DNA of 64,000 nt from an uncultured Chlamydia sp. (GTDB lineage Bacteria; Chlamydiota; Chlamydiia; Chlamydiales; Simkaniaceae): the NCBI GenBank assembly GCA_946127115.1, contig CAMGYI010000001.1, forward strand, positions 391,942 through 455,941, given 5' to 3'. Positions within the stretch are counted from its first letter, which is position 1; each line of letters begins with the position of its first letter. The notes below the pieces were generated by a model that saw only the letters and a list, made by a program, of their open reading frames with translations, was not told where the DNA came from and did no database searches. Of this stretch, positions 44,010 to 54,090 are shown in pieces. The translations under genes and the position numbers were made by a program.

Positions 44010-44034
44010 TACCCCCTCAAAGGTGCTTCTAAAG

Positions 44035-44085
44035 CACATTCTAAAAAGGCTCGGGTGAATCTCACACGGGCCTTTTTTTTGTCTG
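44035..44085. terminator. Bidirectional intrinsic terminator
   Basis: Stem built around GGCTCGGGTG / CACACGGGCC (one mismatch, one G-T pair) at about 44049-44074, with A-runs on one side and TTTTTTTT on the other. It serves both the 1083-residue gene (plus) and lpd (minus), which converge here. Confidence 0.8.
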
Positions 44086-44097
44086 CACCCAAAAGTG

Positions 44098-45471
44098 TTA
44101 GATATGAATCGGTTTTGAAATAAGAGCTAAAGCTGCTTCTTTAAGGGATTCGGAGAGGGTCGGATGAGCATGGCAAGTCCGGGCAAGATCAGCTGCTGTA
44201 GCCCGTTTTTCAAGGGCAAGGGTAGCTTCGGCAATCAACTCCCCGGCATGGGCAGAGATGATATGGACACCTAAAAGAACCCCTGTTTTAGCATCTGCAA
44301 TCATTTTGACAAAGCCAAAATCATCTCCGCTGCAACGTGCGCGGGAGTTAGCTTTCAAGGGAAATTTTCCTATCTTAATCGAAAGTCCCATCCTCTTGGC
44401 CTCTGCCTCTGTCAGGCCTACAGCTCCCACTTCAGGATGGGTATAGACAACGCTAGGAATGGCAATATACTCGATATAGGGACTCTGTCCGGCAATGATT
44501 TCCGCAGCAGCATACCCTTCCTCAGAGGCTTTATGGGCTAACATGGGACCGTCAACAATATCTCCAATTGCGTAGATGTGGGGCTGAGAGGTACGGAAGT
44601 TGTCATCGATCGGGATAAATCCCCGCTTATCAGGGACGATTTGAGCAGATTCTAGCCCCAGACCCTGAGTATAGGGACGGCGACCGACAGAAACGAGAAC
44701 ACGATCGGCAGAAAGGGTCTCTCCCCCTTCGATTGAGAGCTTGACCTCCGAGGGAGCTACCTCTGCGCTTAAAACCTTCGAGGAGAGCTGGAAAGTGAGC
44801 CCTTGCTTTGTAAGGACCTGTTCCAGGGCTTTTGAAATCGCGTCATCAAGGGTCGGGCAGATCTTATCGAGGAATTCAATAAAATGGACCTCACTGCCCA
44901 GCCGACTATAGACTGAACCAAGCTCAACACCAATAATTCCTGCTCCTATGACAATCATCTTTTTCGGAACCTCTTTGAGAGCAAGCGCCCCTGTTGAGGA
45001 GAGGACTCTCTCTTCATCAAAGGGGAGAAAAGAGAGAGGAGTCGACTCAGACCCAGTCGCTAGAATGAAGTTCTTGGCAGTATAGTTTTTCCCATCAACT
45101 GAAAGGGTATAAGAATCCTTAAAAGTCGCTGTTCCTCTGATATGGGTCACTTTATTTTTCTTAAAAAGCCCTTCAATCCCCATGTTAAAGCCCGAAACCA
45201 CTTCCTCTTTCCGTTTCATCATTTGGGAAAAGTTGATTTTAGGGGTGGCTTCAATCCCGTGGGTTTTCCCAACACGAAGGATCTGATCATATATTTCTGA
45301 GGATTGCAAAAGACACTTTGAAGGAATACATCCGATATTAAGGCACGTTCCTCCCAACACTTTTTCCTTTTCAACACAGGCCGTTTTTAAACCGAGTTGG
45401 GCAGCACGAATCGCGGCAATATACCCCCCCGGTCCCGACCCGATAATCACCACATCAAAAGAATCAGGCAT
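44098..45471 (-). CDS. lpd: Dihydrolipoamide dehydrogenase (E3)
   Basis: The FAD/NAD flavoprotein E3 reoxidises lipoyl groups in 2-oxoacid dehydrogenases. FAD-binding [21 protein letters not shown], the redox disulfide in [20 protein letters not shown]-binding [21 protein letters not shown] and the C-terminal HAHPTLSE active-site His-Pro are all present. I start at the ATG at 45469-45471, overlapping the sucB stop, because the protein then begins at [11 protein letters not shown]; the frame is open to 45507. It is the last gene of the sucA-sucB-lpd operon and ends at a shared terminator. Confidence 0.93.
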   Translation of the reverse strand: MPDSFDVVIIGSGPGGYIAAIRAAQLGLKTACVEKEKVLGGTCLNIGCIPSKCLLQSSEIYDQILRVGKTHGIEATPKINFSQMMKRKEEVVSGFNMGIEGLFKKNKVTHIRGTATFKDSYTLSVDGKNYTAKNFILATGSESTPLSFLPFDEERVLSSTGALALKEVPKKMIVIGAGIIGVELGSVYSRLGSEVHFIEFLDKICPTLDDAISKALEQVLTKQGLTFQLSSKVLSAEVAPSEVKLSIEGGETLSADRVLVSVGRRPYTQGLGLESAQIVPDKRGFIPIDDNFRTSQPHIYAIGDIVDGPMLAHKASEEGYAAAEIIAGQSPYIEYIAIPSVVYTHPEVGAVGLTEAEAKRMGLSIKIGKFPLKANSRARCSGDDFGFVKMIADAKTGVLLGVHIISAHAGELIAEATLALEKRATAADLARTCHAHPTLSESLKEAALALISKPIHI

Positions 45472-46600
45472 CGGGTTCTCCAAGGAGAAGGCGTTCGGGC
45501 TTTTCAATCATTTCCTTCACCCGCACCAAGAAGGTGACGGCTTCCTTACCATCGACAATCCGATGATCATAACTGAGCGCCAAATACATCATCGGACGGA
45601 TTTCGATTTTCCCATCAATAACAACGGCCCTTTGGACGATGTTATGCATCCCTAAAATAGCGCTTTGAGGAGGGTTGATAATAGGCGTTGAAAGCATGGA
45701 TCCAAAAACTCCCCCATTTGTAATGGTAAAAGTCCCTCCCTGAAGGTCTTCTATGGAAATCTTCCCCTCGCGTGCCTTAGCAGCAAACTCCTGAATCTCT
45801 TTTTCGACACCTGAGAAAGAGAGTTTCTCTGCATTGTGGAGAACGGGAACCATGAGTCCCTTGGGGGTCGATACCGAGATGCTAATATGGCACGCATCAT
45901 TGTAAACGATCTCGTCCCCATCGACAAACCCATTCACATCAGGAATCTCTTTTAATGCTGCAACACAGGACTTTACAAAAAAGGACATCAAGCCAAGCTT
46001 AACATTGTGCTTCTTCAAAAAGGCATCTTTTTCTCGAGACCGGATCTCCATAACTGATGACATATCGACTTCATTAAAGGTAGTGAGCATAGCAGTGGTA
46101 TTCTTTAGCTCAACAAGACGCCTTGCAATGGTCCTCCGAAGTCCGCTCATCCGTTTCCGGGTTTGTCCTGTCTGAAGAGGAGTTTTAGGTTGAACTGGCT
46201 TTGGGTGGGGTGGGGCAGCTGCAGGTGTCTCCTTTCCAAGGGATTCAACAAAGGACTTTGGAGACTTCCTAGCCCCTCCACTCGCGACTTCTTTTGAGGG
46301 AGGTTGCGCTTCGATTTTTTTCTCTTCTTTTTTTGCTGCTGCAGGAGCTGCTTCTTCCCCTTTCCCTTCGGTATCAACATAGCCGATCATTTGATTGGGG
46401 GTAACAACGTCTTCAACTGAAACAGTGAGATGTAAAACGCCTCTTTCTGGAGCATAAAGAACTTGATTCACTTTGTCGGTTTCAAGTTCGAGAATTTCTT
46501 CTTCTTTATTTACAAAAGTGCCATTTTCTTTAATGATTTTTGCAACAATTGCTTCGGTTACTGACTCCCCTGCTGATGGAACTTGGATGTCTACTTTCAT
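45464..46600 (-). CDS. sucB: 2-oxoglutarate dehydrogenase E2 (succinyltransferase)
   Basis: E2 transfers the succinyl group from E1 to CoA. The N-terminal lipoyl domain has the lipoylated Lys in ELETDKVNQ (K43). The C-terminal catalytic domain (about 155-378) has the RRTIARRL helix and the HxxxDG active site in [14 protein letters not shown]. Between them lies an Ala/Pro/Lys-rich linker, in which I find no convincing peripheral-subunit-binding domain; only [17 protein letters not shown] faintly resembles one. The protein is 378 residues, shorter than the roughly 400 of E. coli SucB. It sits between sucA (ATG overlaps the sucA stop by four bases) and lpd. Confidence 0.93.
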   Translation of the reverse strand: MKVDIQVPSAGESVTEAIVAKIIKENGTFVNKEEEILELETDKVNQVLYAPERGVLHLTVSVEDVVTPNQMIGYVDTEGKGEEAAPAAAKKEEKKIEAQPPSKEVASGGARKSPKSFVESLGKETPAAAPPHPKPVQPKTPLQTGQTRKRMSGLRRTIARRLVELKNTTAMLTTFNEVDMSSVMEIRSREKDAFLKKHNVKLGLMSFFVKSCVAALKEIPDVNGFVDGDEIVYNDACHISISVSTPKGLMVPVLHNAEKLSFSGVEKEIQEFAAKAREGKISIEDLQGGTFTITNGGVFGSMLSTPIINPPQSAILGMHNIVQRAVVIDGKIEIRPMMYLALSYDHRIVDGKEAVTFLVRVKEMIEKPERLLLGEPDA

Positions 46601-49299
46601 TCGAGTGCCTCTTTCAGAAATTTCTCGAGTTCTTTGCTGTGGAGAGCACTTGTTCCAGCTGCTGTGGATGCACCTCTATCTCTTCCGACATACCTTAATG
46701 CAAGTTTTTCGGGAAGGAGGTTTTGAAGTAGAGGTTGGATATAGGAGTAGGGCCCCTGGTTTTGCGGTTCCTCTTGAACCCAAAAACATTCCAAGACTCC
46801 GCTGTACTTCTCGAAAATAGCTTGAACCTTTTCCTCTCGTAGGGGATAGAGCTGCTCCAAGCGCACGATTGCAATGTCTGCGCGTTTATTATTTTCAATG
46901 AGATCATAATAAACTTTTCCACTGCAAAAGACCAATCGCTTCGCACTTTTAGGAGCCGTGGGATCATCAATCACCTCTTGAAATTCACCGTTTGCAAGTT
47001 GTTCAGGTGTGCTCAATGAAGGTGGGAAACGGAGAAGAGCCTTAGGAGTAAAGAGCACAAGAGGTTTTAGGAGATCACTGATTCCCTGACGACGCAACGC
47101 ATGAAAGTGTTGCGCCGGAGTTGTTGGATACACAACATATAGACTGTCATTTGCTGCAAGTTGCAGAAACCTTTCAATACGTGCAGAGGAATGTTCTGGT
47201 CCCTGCCCTTCATATCCGTGAGGAAGAAGAAGGGTTAGAGGTGAAAGACGATTCCACTTCTGCTCCGCAGAAACAATAAATTGATCAATCACAATCTGTG
47301 CACCGTTAGCAAAGTCTCCAAACTGCCCTTCCCAAAGAGTTAGGGCCTTTTCATAGGACAGGCTATATCCATATTCAAATCCCATCACGGCATATTCTGA
47401 AAGAGGAGAGTTATAAACATCAAAGCTTGCTTGATCATCACTTAGATGAGAAAGTGGATAGTACCGTTTCGAGGTCTCTTGATCAGTCAGTGCCGCGTGA
47501 CGGTGAGAAAATGTTCCCCGAGCAGAATCTTGCCCTGATAGGCGCACATGCACCCCTTCTGTTAACAAGCTCGCATAAGCAAGATGCTCTGCCATCCCCC
47601 AGTCAACAACTGGAGCACTTTTGTCCCCCGAGATCATCTTGATCCGATCATTCATCAAACGTTTAAGTTTGGGATTAAGAGCAAAATCACTTGGAATCGT
47701 TGTGAATTTTTTAGCAAGTTCAATCAAGCGCTTTAGAGGAACCGCAGTTTTTACAGATATTAATAGCGAAGGCTTCTCTTTAACCTCTCCCTCTTTTCTC
47801 TCCTTGACCTCTTCTTGTGTAACTTTGAGAGCTTCTTCCAAGCACTCTTTAAACTCTCTTTCAAGAGAATCTGCTTGCTCTTTTGAAAGTGTTCCTTCTT
47901 GAATAAGGGCATCTCTATAGAGATTGCGAATAACTTGTTTTTCCTTAACAAGTTTATAAACTTCAGGTTGGGTAAAAGCTGGCTCATCACTTTCATTATG
48001 ACCGTATTTCCGGTGACAGTTGAGGTCGATAAAGACGTCGCATCCAAATTTTTGTCGTATTTCAACCGCAAGTTTCATTGCAGCTACGGCCCGTTCTGGA
48101 TCCTCGGCATTCACATGAAAAACCGGCGCGCCAAATGATTTTGCGATATCTGTACAATAAGGAGTCGATTTGGTCTCTTTAGGGTTTGCAGTAAATCCCA
48201 CTTGATTGTTGATGACAATGTGCATAGTTCCCCCAGTCTGATAACCCGCCAACTTAGAGAGCTGCATCGTCTCATAAACCACACCTTGCCCTGCAATCGA
48301 AGCATCTCCATGAATAAGGACGGGAAGAATAGACTCTGTTTTTCCCTTGAAGAATTGCTCCTGTCTTGCCCTCACCTTTCCCTCAACAATGGGATCGACA
48401 GCTTCGAGATGGCTCGGATTTGCACAAAGGATAAGGCGCATACCTTTCCCATTTCTTGTGGGAAGCTCTGAGGAATATCCCATATGATATTTTACATCGC
48501 CCGACCCTTCATAAGTATCCGGCACATAGGTTTTTTCAAATTCCAGAAAAAGATCAGAATAGGATTTTCCAAGAACGTTAGTCAAGACATTCAAACGCCC
48601 TCGGTGAGCCATTCCAAGAACGATTTGCTCTAACCCCTGAGCCGAACCATGGTGAATCATCTCCATGAGCATTGGAATAAGTGTCTCTCCTCCTTCAAGA
48701 GAAAACCGCTTCTGACCTGGATATTTCATGTGGACAAATGACTCTAGAATCTCCGATCGATTTAGATGGTGAAGGACTTCTATCTTTTCTTCCTTAGAGA
48801 GTGAAAACTGAAAAAAAGGTTCAATGCTTTGTTGAAAGAACCCCTCTATTTCAGAAGCTTGTATTCCCATGTACTCAAACCCTACTGTGCTACAGTAGGT
48901 CTTTTGCAACGCATCGATAATGGCATTGAGAGGTGCTGTTTCGTCTTTGAGAAATCCACACGTTGGAAACTCTTGGCCTAGCTCTTCTTTTTTAAAACCT
49001 AAAGTCTCAAGCCTTAATTCTTCGACTTCACCCGGTTTTATTGATCCAAGATCAATAGGGTTGAATGCAGCACCCTTGTGACCATAAAGACGATACGCTT
49101 CAATCATCCTAAAAATGCGCAGCTCAGAACTCCTCCCCCCTATGATTGCAGGGCCTTTGAGTGTAGATCCAAGGGCCATCCCTTCAAAAAAATGTTGCCA
49201 GCTTTTTTCGATACTTCCAGGATCTTTTAAATACTCTGCGTAAAGCCCTTCAATATAGCTTAAATTTGATAGATTTGCATATTCTATACCATGATCCAT
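46597..49299 (-). CDS. sucA: 2-oxoglutarate dehydrogenase E1 (decarboxylase)
   Basis: The 900-residue thiamine-diphosphate E1 subunit decarboxylates 2-oxoglutarate. Motifs: N-terminal [20 protein letters not shown] (the E2-interacting start of the family), [64 protein letters not shown] for the cofactor, and [17 protein letters not shown] in the second half. Length fits the family. It is the first gene of the operon, on the minus strand, and diverges from the small conserved gene at 49442, with about 140 bp for two promoters. Confidence 0.95.
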   Translation of the reverse strand: MDHGIEYANLSNLSYIEGLYAEYLKDPGSIEKSWQHFFEGMALGSTLKGPAIIGGRSSELRIFRMIEAYRLYGHKGAAFNPIDLGSIKPGEVEELRLETLGFKKEELGQEFPTCGFLKDETAPLNAIIDALQKTYCSTVGFEYMGIQASEIEGFFQQSIEPFFQFSLSKEEKIEVLHHLNRSEILESFVHMKYPGQKRFSLEGGETLIPMLMEMIHHGSAQGLEQIVLGMAHRGRLNVLTNVLGKSYSDLFLEFEKTYVPDTYEGSGDVKYHMGYSSELPTRNGKGMRLILCANPSHLEAVDPIVEGKVRARQEQFFKGKTESILPVLIHGDASIAGQGVVYETMQLSKLAGYQTGGTMHIVINNQVGFTANPKETKSTPYCTDIAKSFGAPVFHVNAEDPERAVAAMKLAVEIRQKFGCDVFIDLNCHRKYGHNESDEPAFTQPEVYKLVKEKQVIRNLYRDALIQEGTLSKEQADSLEREFKECLEEALKVTQEEVKERKEGEVKEKPSLLISVKTAVPLKRLIELAKKFTTIPSDFALNPKLKRLMNDRIKMISGDKSAPVVDWGMAEHLAYASLLTEGVHVRLSGQDSARGTFSHRHAALTDQETSKRYYPLSHLSDDQASFDVYNSPLSEYAVMGFEYGYSLSYEKALTLWEGQFGDFANGAQIVIDQFIVSAEQKWNRLSPLTLLLPHGYEGQGPEHSSARIERFLQLAANDSLYVVYPTTPAQHFHALRRQGISDLLKPLVLFTPKALLRFPPSLSTPEQLANGEFQEVIDDPTAPKSAKRLVFCSGKVYYDLIENNKRADIAIVRLEQLYPLREEKVQAIFEKYSGVLECFWVQEEPQNQGPYSYIQPLLQNLLPEKLALRYVGRDRGASTAAGTSALHSKELEKFLKEALE

Positions 49300-49441
49300 A
49301 TCATCTCCCCCTCCCCTTTGCTATATCAAATCCACCTTCCTTTCTCAAAAAGAAAAATGATTTCTCTTCCCAAAAAATTTGTTCCCCATTAACTAAAAGT
49401 TACTTTGAATATATTATCTTGTGGGGTACAGTAGTGTGATT

Positions 49442-49900
49442 ATGAAAAGCGAACGACTGAAAAAACTAGAGCTTGAGCTTCAAGACTTGGAGCAGTGGCT
49501 CAACTTGGGCCTTGTCCCTAAGAAGGATATTGACAAGCACAAGGGAGAAATTGAGATCCTTAAGAAGCGAGTAAGCGATGAAAAATCTCGTCTCCAAAAC
49601 ATTAAAGAAAATGGGGATAGCGAAGAATACTCGGCTCCTAAGCGTAATGCTCAGCAGCGTGCCGCCTACCAGGAACCTAATACGCTTCCAGGCGTCGATA
49701 TGGATGAAGGAGGAGGAGGGGGGATGACCGACTCCGGCCTTGAAAACGATTCTCCGACGACTTTTGGAACAGAGACAGGAACCGTTGCTGATGATGATGA
49801 GCCAGCGACCACCATCACTGATGATGAAGAAGACCCTTATAGTGATAAGAATCGATGGCGCCGAGGGATCCTTGAAGATCCTGATGCGGATTCATGGTAA
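49442..49900 (+). CDS. Small conserved chlamydial protein (coiled coil, acidic C-terminus)
   Basis: A 152-residue protein from the ATG at 49442 (frame open from 49421). The N-terminal 55 residues form a coiled coil (LKKLELELQDLEQWLNLG, EIEILKKRVSDEKSRLQNI). Residues about 60-150 are Gly/Asp/Thr-rich and probably disordered (GVDMDEGGGGGMTDS, DDDEPATTITDDEEDPYSD). It is located between sucA and the hemW gene, the position of a hypothetical gene in Chlamydia in my memory. Its stop overlaps the hemW start by seven bases, so the two are translationally linked. Function unknown. Confidence 0.65.
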   Translation: MKSERLKKLELELQDLEQWLNLGLVPKKDIDKHKGEIEILKKRVSDEKSRLQNIKENGDSEEYSAPKRNAQQRAAYQEPNTLPGVDMDEGGGGGMTDSGLENDSPTTFGTETGTVADDDEPATTITDDEEDPYSDKNRWRRGILEDPDADSW

Positions 49901-50976
49901 TTTCGCTATATTTTCATTTTCCATTTTGCACGCGTAAATGTCCCTACTGCCATTTCTATGTGATTCCTAATCGAGATCAAAATCCTTTTCTTAAAGCTCT
50001 ACTAAAAGAGTGGGAACTTCGGCTCCCACAAATTGAAGGAAAAGAGATTATATCCCTCTATTTTGGAGGAGGCACACCAACGCTCTGCGTTGAAGGAATC
50101 AAGCAGATCCTACAAAGGGTCCAGTCACCTGAAACCACTGTTGAAACCAACCCCGAAGATGTCACACCTGATCTCATGAAAACACTGTATGATCTAGGCG
50201 TCAATCGCGTGAGCATCGGAGTCCAGTCCTTGAGCAATACCCTCCTCAAACATCTTGAAAAAACCCATACCGCACAAAAGGCAATCGACGCCGTCAATAT
50301 CGCATACACTGCAGGGATCAAAAACATCACGATCGATCTAATGTATGAAATCCCCCATCAAACCTTTGAAATGTGGAAAGAAACCGTTGATGCTGCTGTC
50401 CAACTCCCGATTACCCACCTTTCTCTATACAACCTCACGATTGAACCACACACAGTTTTTAAGAAAAGAGAGCGAGAGCTTCGTCCCCATCTCCCCGATG
50501 AAGAAACAGCCACCGAAATGCTTCAGTACGCCTGCAAGCGTTTTGAAGAGACGCACCTCCACCGCTATGAAATTTCTGCCTTCGCACGCGAAGGAAAAGT
50601 CTCTGTCCACAATAGTGGGTATTGGACAGGGAGAGAATTTTTAGGTTACGGCCCATCAGCCTTTAGTTATTATGACGGCAAACGGTTTCAGAATGTCTGT
50701 CATTTGAGCCGCTATATCAAAAAGCTAGGACAAGGACAGTTCCCCGTCGGTTTTGAAGAAAAGCTCCCCTTCCCCGCAAACCTCCATGAAAAAATTGCAA
50801 TTGGCCTGCGCCTTACCAAAGGGATCCCCCTCAATAACATCCCCTTCTATACACAGACTCTGCTAACAGACCTCGAGCGGGAGGGCTGGATTATCTACCA
50901 GGATAACCACGCAACCCTAACCGAGCGCGGGCGCCTTTTCTATGATACCGTTGCTGAAAAAATCATTGACGAATAA
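49894..50976 (+). CDS. hemW: Radical-SAM protein HemW (HemN-like)
   Basis: A 360-residue radical-SAM protein, of the HemW (heme chaperone) type rather than the oxygen-independent coproporphyrinogen oxidase HemN. The 4Fe-4S SAM motif is CTRKCPYCHF; SAM-binding GGGTPT (SLYFGGGTPTL) and VSIGVQSL follow. The typical HemW motif HNxxYW is present in VHNSGYWTGREFLGYG. The C-terminal winged region (LTKGIPLNNIPF) completes it. Whether it acts in heme delivery or in coproporphyrinogen oxidation in chlamydiae is open, as the family is often annotated hemN. Confidence 0.9.
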   Translation: MVISLYFHFPFCTRKCPYCHFYVIPNRDQNPFLKALLKEWELRLPQIEGKEIISLYFGGGTPTLCVEGIKQILQRVQSPETTVETNPEDVTPDLMKTLYDLGVNRVSIGVQSLSNTLLKHLEKTHTAQKAIDAVNIAYTAGIKNITIDLMYEIPHQTFEMWKETVDAAVQLPITHLSLYNLTIEPHTVFKKRERELRPHLPDEETATEMLQYACKRFEETHLHRYEISAFAREGKVSVHNSGYWTGREFLGYGPSAFSYYDGKRFQNVCHLSRYIKKLGQGQFPVGFEEKLPFPANLHEKIAIGLRLTKGIPLNNIPFYTQTLLTDLEREGWIIYQDNHATLTERGRLFYDTVAEKIIDE

Positions 50977-50990
50977 AAAGAGACATTTCT

Positions 50991-51182
50991 TTACTTCTTC
51001 TTGAACAAATCCTCAAACGTTACTTCGCCACTGGTCAGCTGAACGATTTTCTGAGCCACTTTAGCTGCAGGGTATGCCCTTCCTGAAATAATATTGTAAA
51101 GAGTAGACTCAGTCACTCCCAGTTTCTTAGCAAATCCCCTTTTGGTAATATAGTTACTTTCCAAATACTTCTTAAGTTCCAT
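50991..51182 (-). CDS. Small Cro/CI-type helix-turn-helix protein
   Basis: A 63-residue protein that is almost all an XRE-type helix-turn-helix: LKKYLESNYITKRGFAKKLG (helices 1-2) and VTESTLYNIISGRAYPAAKV (helix 3 region, recognition), then a short GEVTFEDLF tail as in YdaS-type proteins. A DNA-binding regulator, possibly phage- or plasmid-derived. No ribosome-binding site is obvious. It converges with hemW (15 bp gap). Target unknown; it may regulate itself or the divergent gene at 51300. Confidence 0.7.
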   Translation of the reverse strand: MELKKYLESNYITKRGFAKKLGVTESTLYNIISGRAYPAAKVAQKIVQLTSGEVTFEDLFKKK

Positions 51183-51299
51183 GAATATAATTCTATACTT
51201 TCCGTTAATTTAACTAAACATGCAACTATACTTGCTATTATTGTATAATATAAATTGTCTATTTTTGTAAAATTATGGAGAAAGCATAGGAGCTTAGTC

Positions 51300-51659
51300 A
51301 TGAAACAATCATTCTACCAAAAAGTCGGAGAACTACGGAAACAATTGAAAGCCTGTGTATCTCGCAAGCAGATGAGACGCGTCGTACAATCCCTGAATAT
51401 TGACCTATTTGTTAGCTACAACACCAACAGCTTTTTCTCTTTTACAGAAAATATGAATACCAACTGTCCGAGTGGTTCGCTAAGTTTTACCATCTATACA
51501 AAAATCTCTGATGGGAATAACCAAGTTGTAGGAAGGCCCGCAACTTTTTATATAAATAGCCCTTCTTTTTCGAAAATGGAGTTGGAAAAACTGTATGTGA
51601 AAACAATATGTTTTTCGTTTTCGGAGGCAAATAAATCAAACCATCCTCTGTCCGCTTGA
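51300..51659 (+). CDS. Small protein of unknown function, 3' end overlaps DUF4116 gene
   Basis: A 119-residue frame from the ATG at 51300, which has AGGAG 7 bases upstream and a TTGTATAAT box about 55 bp further up. The N-terminus is basic (KQSFYQKVGELRKQLKACVS, RKQMRRVVQS) and the second half is beta-like (CPSGSLSFTIYTKISDGNNQ). I do not recognise it. Its last 112 bp lie opposite the 3' end of the DUF4116 gene. Both genes could be real, but one of the two tails may be spurious. Confidence 0.45.
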   Translation: MKQSFYQKVGELRKQLKACVSRKQMRRVVQSLNIDLFVSYNTNSFFSFTENMNTNCPSGSLSFTIYTKISDGNNQVVGRPATFYINSPSFSKMELEKLYVKTICFSFSEANKSNHPLSA

Positions 51660-52093
51660 AATGCAGCTTGAATAACGTCTTTATCATTTTTGAGGGCTTC
51701 GGGAACAAATCGAAGAGCCGATGCAAGCTGTGTGATTGCAGTTAAAGCAACCTCTTTATTCTTAAAGACTTCAGAAACAAATTCAAAAGCCCCACCATTC
51801 TGTGTCACTGCCTCTAGAACAAATTCTCTATTATTTTTGAGAGCTTCGGAAGCAAACTGGAAAGTTCTTCCGTCATGTCTGATTAGACCTAGAATAAATT
51901 CTCTATCATTTTTGAGAGCTTCGGAAGCAAATTGAAGAGCCCGGTAGTGGTCTTGTGAAACTGCAGCTCGAACAACGTCTTTATCATTTTTGAAGGCTTT
52001 GGAAGCAAATCGGAGCATCATACCATCCTCTGTGAGTGCAGCTAAAATAATCCCTTTCGACATCGAAGAAATTTGCAGCTGCCTTGTGAGCAC
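51548..52093 (-). CDS. DUF4116 repeat protein
   Basis: A 181-residue protein made of about five DUF4116-type repeats, each about 30 residues with a core ALKND[RK][ED][FV]: SKAFKNDKDVVRAAV, SEALKNDREFILGLI, SEALKNNREFVLEAV, SEVFKNKEVALTAI, PEALKNDKDVIQAAF. DUF4116 proteins are common in intracellular bacteria and are often effectors; the role is unknown. Start is a GTG at 52091-52093, or an ATG at 52061-52063, neither with a strong ribosome-binding site. The C-terminal 20 residues are outside the repeats and lie under the opposite-strand gene. DNA-level repeats show recent duplication. Confidence 0.7.
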   Translation of the reverse strand: MLTRQLQISSMSKGIILAALTEDGMMLRFASKAFKNDKDVVRAAVSQDHYRALQFASEALKNDREFILGLIRHDGRTFQFASEALKNNREFVLEAVTQNGGAFEFVSEVFKNKEVALTAITQLASALRFVPEALKNDKDVIQAAFQADRGWFDLFASENEKHIVFTYSFSNSIFEKEGLFI

Positions 52094-52104
52094 TAGAGCG
52101 CTTC

Positions 52105-52413
52105 CTAAAATACTAGAGCCTTTAGAGCATTTCTATGAAAATAATGAACAGACCCGCCAATTAACAAATAAGGAAGGAGATTTTCCAAAAACTTTCTTGA
52201 AATATTTTTATCTGCAAGTGGGTCATAATTCAATAAAAAAATTGCTTGAGCTAGTGATGAAACTGCAAAAGCCTTTATTTGAGTTTTCAATCCAGCTTGT
52301 CCCAGTTCAGCAAATTTCGTAAGGATTTTAGGAGACAGACCATAATAACCAACTCCCACAAGAGCGCTTCCTAATAACCCAAACATTGTTGGTAAAGATT
52401 TGTTTACTATCAT
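52105..52413 (-). CDS. Small membrane protein, faintly DUF423-like
   Basis: A 102-residue protein with hydrophobic segments (about 9-30 and 45-65, 78-92). The first segment, FGLLGSALVGVGYYGLSPKIL, with the following FAELGQAGLKTQIKAF, resembles the start of DUF423 membrane proteins, but the match is weak. It is also compatible with an Inc-type hairpin protein. It precedes the DUF4116 gene on the same strand by 11 bp, so they may form one transcript. Confidence 0.45.
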   Translation of the reverse strand: MIVNKSLPTMFGLLGSALVGVGYYGLSPKILTKFAELGQAGLKTQIKAFAVSSLAQAIFLLNYDPLADKNISRKFLENLLPYLLIGGSVHYFHRNALKALVF

Positions 52414-52662
52414 TAACCATGTTCCTCATATTTTAATTGCACTCAGTTTAAATAAAAAATCTTAATTGTCAATAATTTTGATGCAAACCCTTCTCATCCT
52501 GTATAAAAGAGCTCAGACTCTCTCTTTTCTAAAGATTTAAGCATCTATTCCGAATCCGAATATTTTATATATAATTCATAAAAAAATCTTTAAATCGCAA
52601 CAAGTCAAGTCTAGTGGAAGGTTGTGTTGAAAAAATCACTTTTTCAATACAGATCCAAGAAA

Positions 52663-53364
52663 TTAACAAGCCATGATTGGAGGAAGAGCATACTGATCAA
52701 TCATAGCTGTCTTTTCTATAATATGGTTTCTGGAAAGATAGTTGATAAGTAAGGGATTCTTGAGATAGCTACTCGCATCATGTCCACCATCTCCGATACC
52801 GGTCGATTCTCCGTTAAAGCCTAAGACAGGCGCAACATAATTGGGAACAATGTCATCAGCGTGGGCTAGGTTCACAACTGTTTTTGCCATCGTGTCAGAA
52901 ATGCGGATCATTCCCCCCATTGCAATAACATGGATGCGTCCTTTGTACTGCTCAAGATTTTTAAGTGCCTGATAGCCCACGTGGGCCCCTTGACTGTGAA
53001 AGATAAGAAGGATCTCCCGACTCTTATCCTGATCTAAATAAGCTTGCACACGACCTGTAAGGATTTTTGCACATAATTCCTTCTCTTTCTGGACCTCGAG
53101 CCAAACCTTACCGGCTTTGCTTAATGAAGAATAGCCCCAATCTCTTATTTTAGAGTTATCTTTGTTGAATGCATACCAAGCGAGGCACGCGAATCCCTCA
53201 ATAAGGGAGGCGCTGATCTTTCCTGCAGTTTCGAGAGATGTACTTCCATTATGAACCATTTCTGTATCGGTTCCCGTGAGCTGCCTGATCTGCTCCGTGG
53301 TCTCTGCCGCGCCACGGACATCTGTCAAAATTCCATTGGTATAAATTATTTTACTGACTGCCAT
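52663..53364 (-). CDS. Lipase-like alpha/beta-hydrolase-fold protein of unknown function
   Basis: A 233-residue protein from the ATG at 53362-53364, chosen for the strong ribosome-binding site (GGAGGGG 4 bases upstream); the frame is open to 53391. The centre has EILLIFHSQGAHVGYQALKN, a Ser nucleophile elbow (H-S-Q-G) of lipase/esterase type. An Asp in LAHADDIVPNYVAP and a His (GGHDASSYL) are in the right order for a triad. N-terminus IIYTNGILTDVRGA resembles the first strand and oxyanion region. Substrate unknown; a host-lipid or membrane role is possible. Separate gene, no operon partner. Confidence 0.65.
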   Translation of the reverse strand: MAVSKIIYTNGILTDVRGAAETTEQIRQLTGTDTEMVHNGSTSLETAGKISASLIEGFACLAWYAFNKDNSKIRDWGYSSLSKAGKVWLEVQKEKELCAKILTGRVQAYLDQDKSREILLIFHSQGAHVGYQALKNLEQYKGRIHVIAMGGMIRISDTMAKTVVNLAHADDIVPNYVAPVLGFNGESTGIGDGGHDASSYLKNPLLINYLSRNHIIEKTAMIDQYALPPIMAC

Positions 53365-53400
53365 ATTCCCCTCCAATTCAAGAAGAATCATAACAAAACC

Positions 53401-54090
53401 TTAGGATTTTTTTCCACGTATGACAAAAACAGCAGGAACTTTTCCAAGGGTGGAAAGCTTCTGCTTCCACCTGAAAATTTTATCGGTCCTAACCCCTTGA
53501 TTAGGAAGGGTCAAATTCCATGAAACAGAAAGGTCTGTTTCGTCCTGAAGACCGTTAACTAAATTTTTGAGAAGCTTATCGGAGCGGTAAGGAGCCTCGA
53601 TAAAGACATGAGTATGTTCCTTAGGAAGGGTACGAAGTTTTTCCTTCAAATCCTCTTCTTTGCGGGAAACATAACCGTGAAACGTAAAGCTTTGAGCTGA
53701 AAGGCCTGATAGCTGAAGTGCATAAATAATAGAGGAGGGGCCAGGGAATGTTTTGACAGAAATCTTTAAACTATGAAGGCGTCTCACAATTATGGCTCCC
53801 GGATCCGCCATTACAGGAAGGCCCGCATCAGAAATCAAACCCCAGGTTTCCCCCTTCTGTAAGGGTGCCAATAGGGCATCAATCTCTTCGATCTCTTTTG
53901 TATGTTCATTTAAGAGACGGATGGGAATATCTCGAAAATTTTCAGTAAAACGTTTGAGATAGCGACGCGCTCCCTTCTCACTTTCAGCAATGATACCATT
54001 GAGGTTTTGAATCACCTCACCAATACTTGGTGGCAAAAATGGATCATGGGGAAGTTCTTCTCCTAGTAAATTTGGTAATAGGTAAAGCAC
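53401..54090 (-). CDS. RsmI-like methylase (tetrapyrrole methylase family)
   Basis: A 229-residue protein of the tetrapyrrole-methylase superfamily, close to RsmI (16S rRNA C1402 2'-O-methyltransferase) or its YraL kin. Visible motifs: MLYLLPNLLG (instead of the usual P-IGN start), GLISDAGLPVMADPGAIIVR and SVKTFPGPSSIIYALQLSGLSAQSF, the SAM-binding core, and FIEAPYRSDKLLKNL. It is shorter than RsmI (about 280) and starts with GTG, one base overlapping the holA-like stop. The related chlamydial protein may not methylate C1402; this remains open. Confidence 0.8.
   Translation of the reverse strand: MLYLLPNLLGEELPHDPFLPPSIGEVIQNLNGIIAESEKGARRYLKRFTENFRDIPIRLLNEHTKEIEEIDALLAPLQKGETWGLISDAGLPVMADPGAIIVRRLHSLKISVKTFPGPSSIIYALQLSGLSAQSFTFHGYVSRKEEDLKEKLRTLPKEHTHVFIEAPYRSDKLLKNLVNGLQDETDLSVSWNLTLPNQGVRTDKIFRWKQKLSTLGKVPAVFVIRGKKS

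Noticed and set aside
52622-52650. Inverted repeat TTGAAAAA / TTTTTCAA after the lipase-like gene
   Set aside because: The stem is only A/T-rich, with no following T-run beyond the stem itself; not convincing as a terminator.
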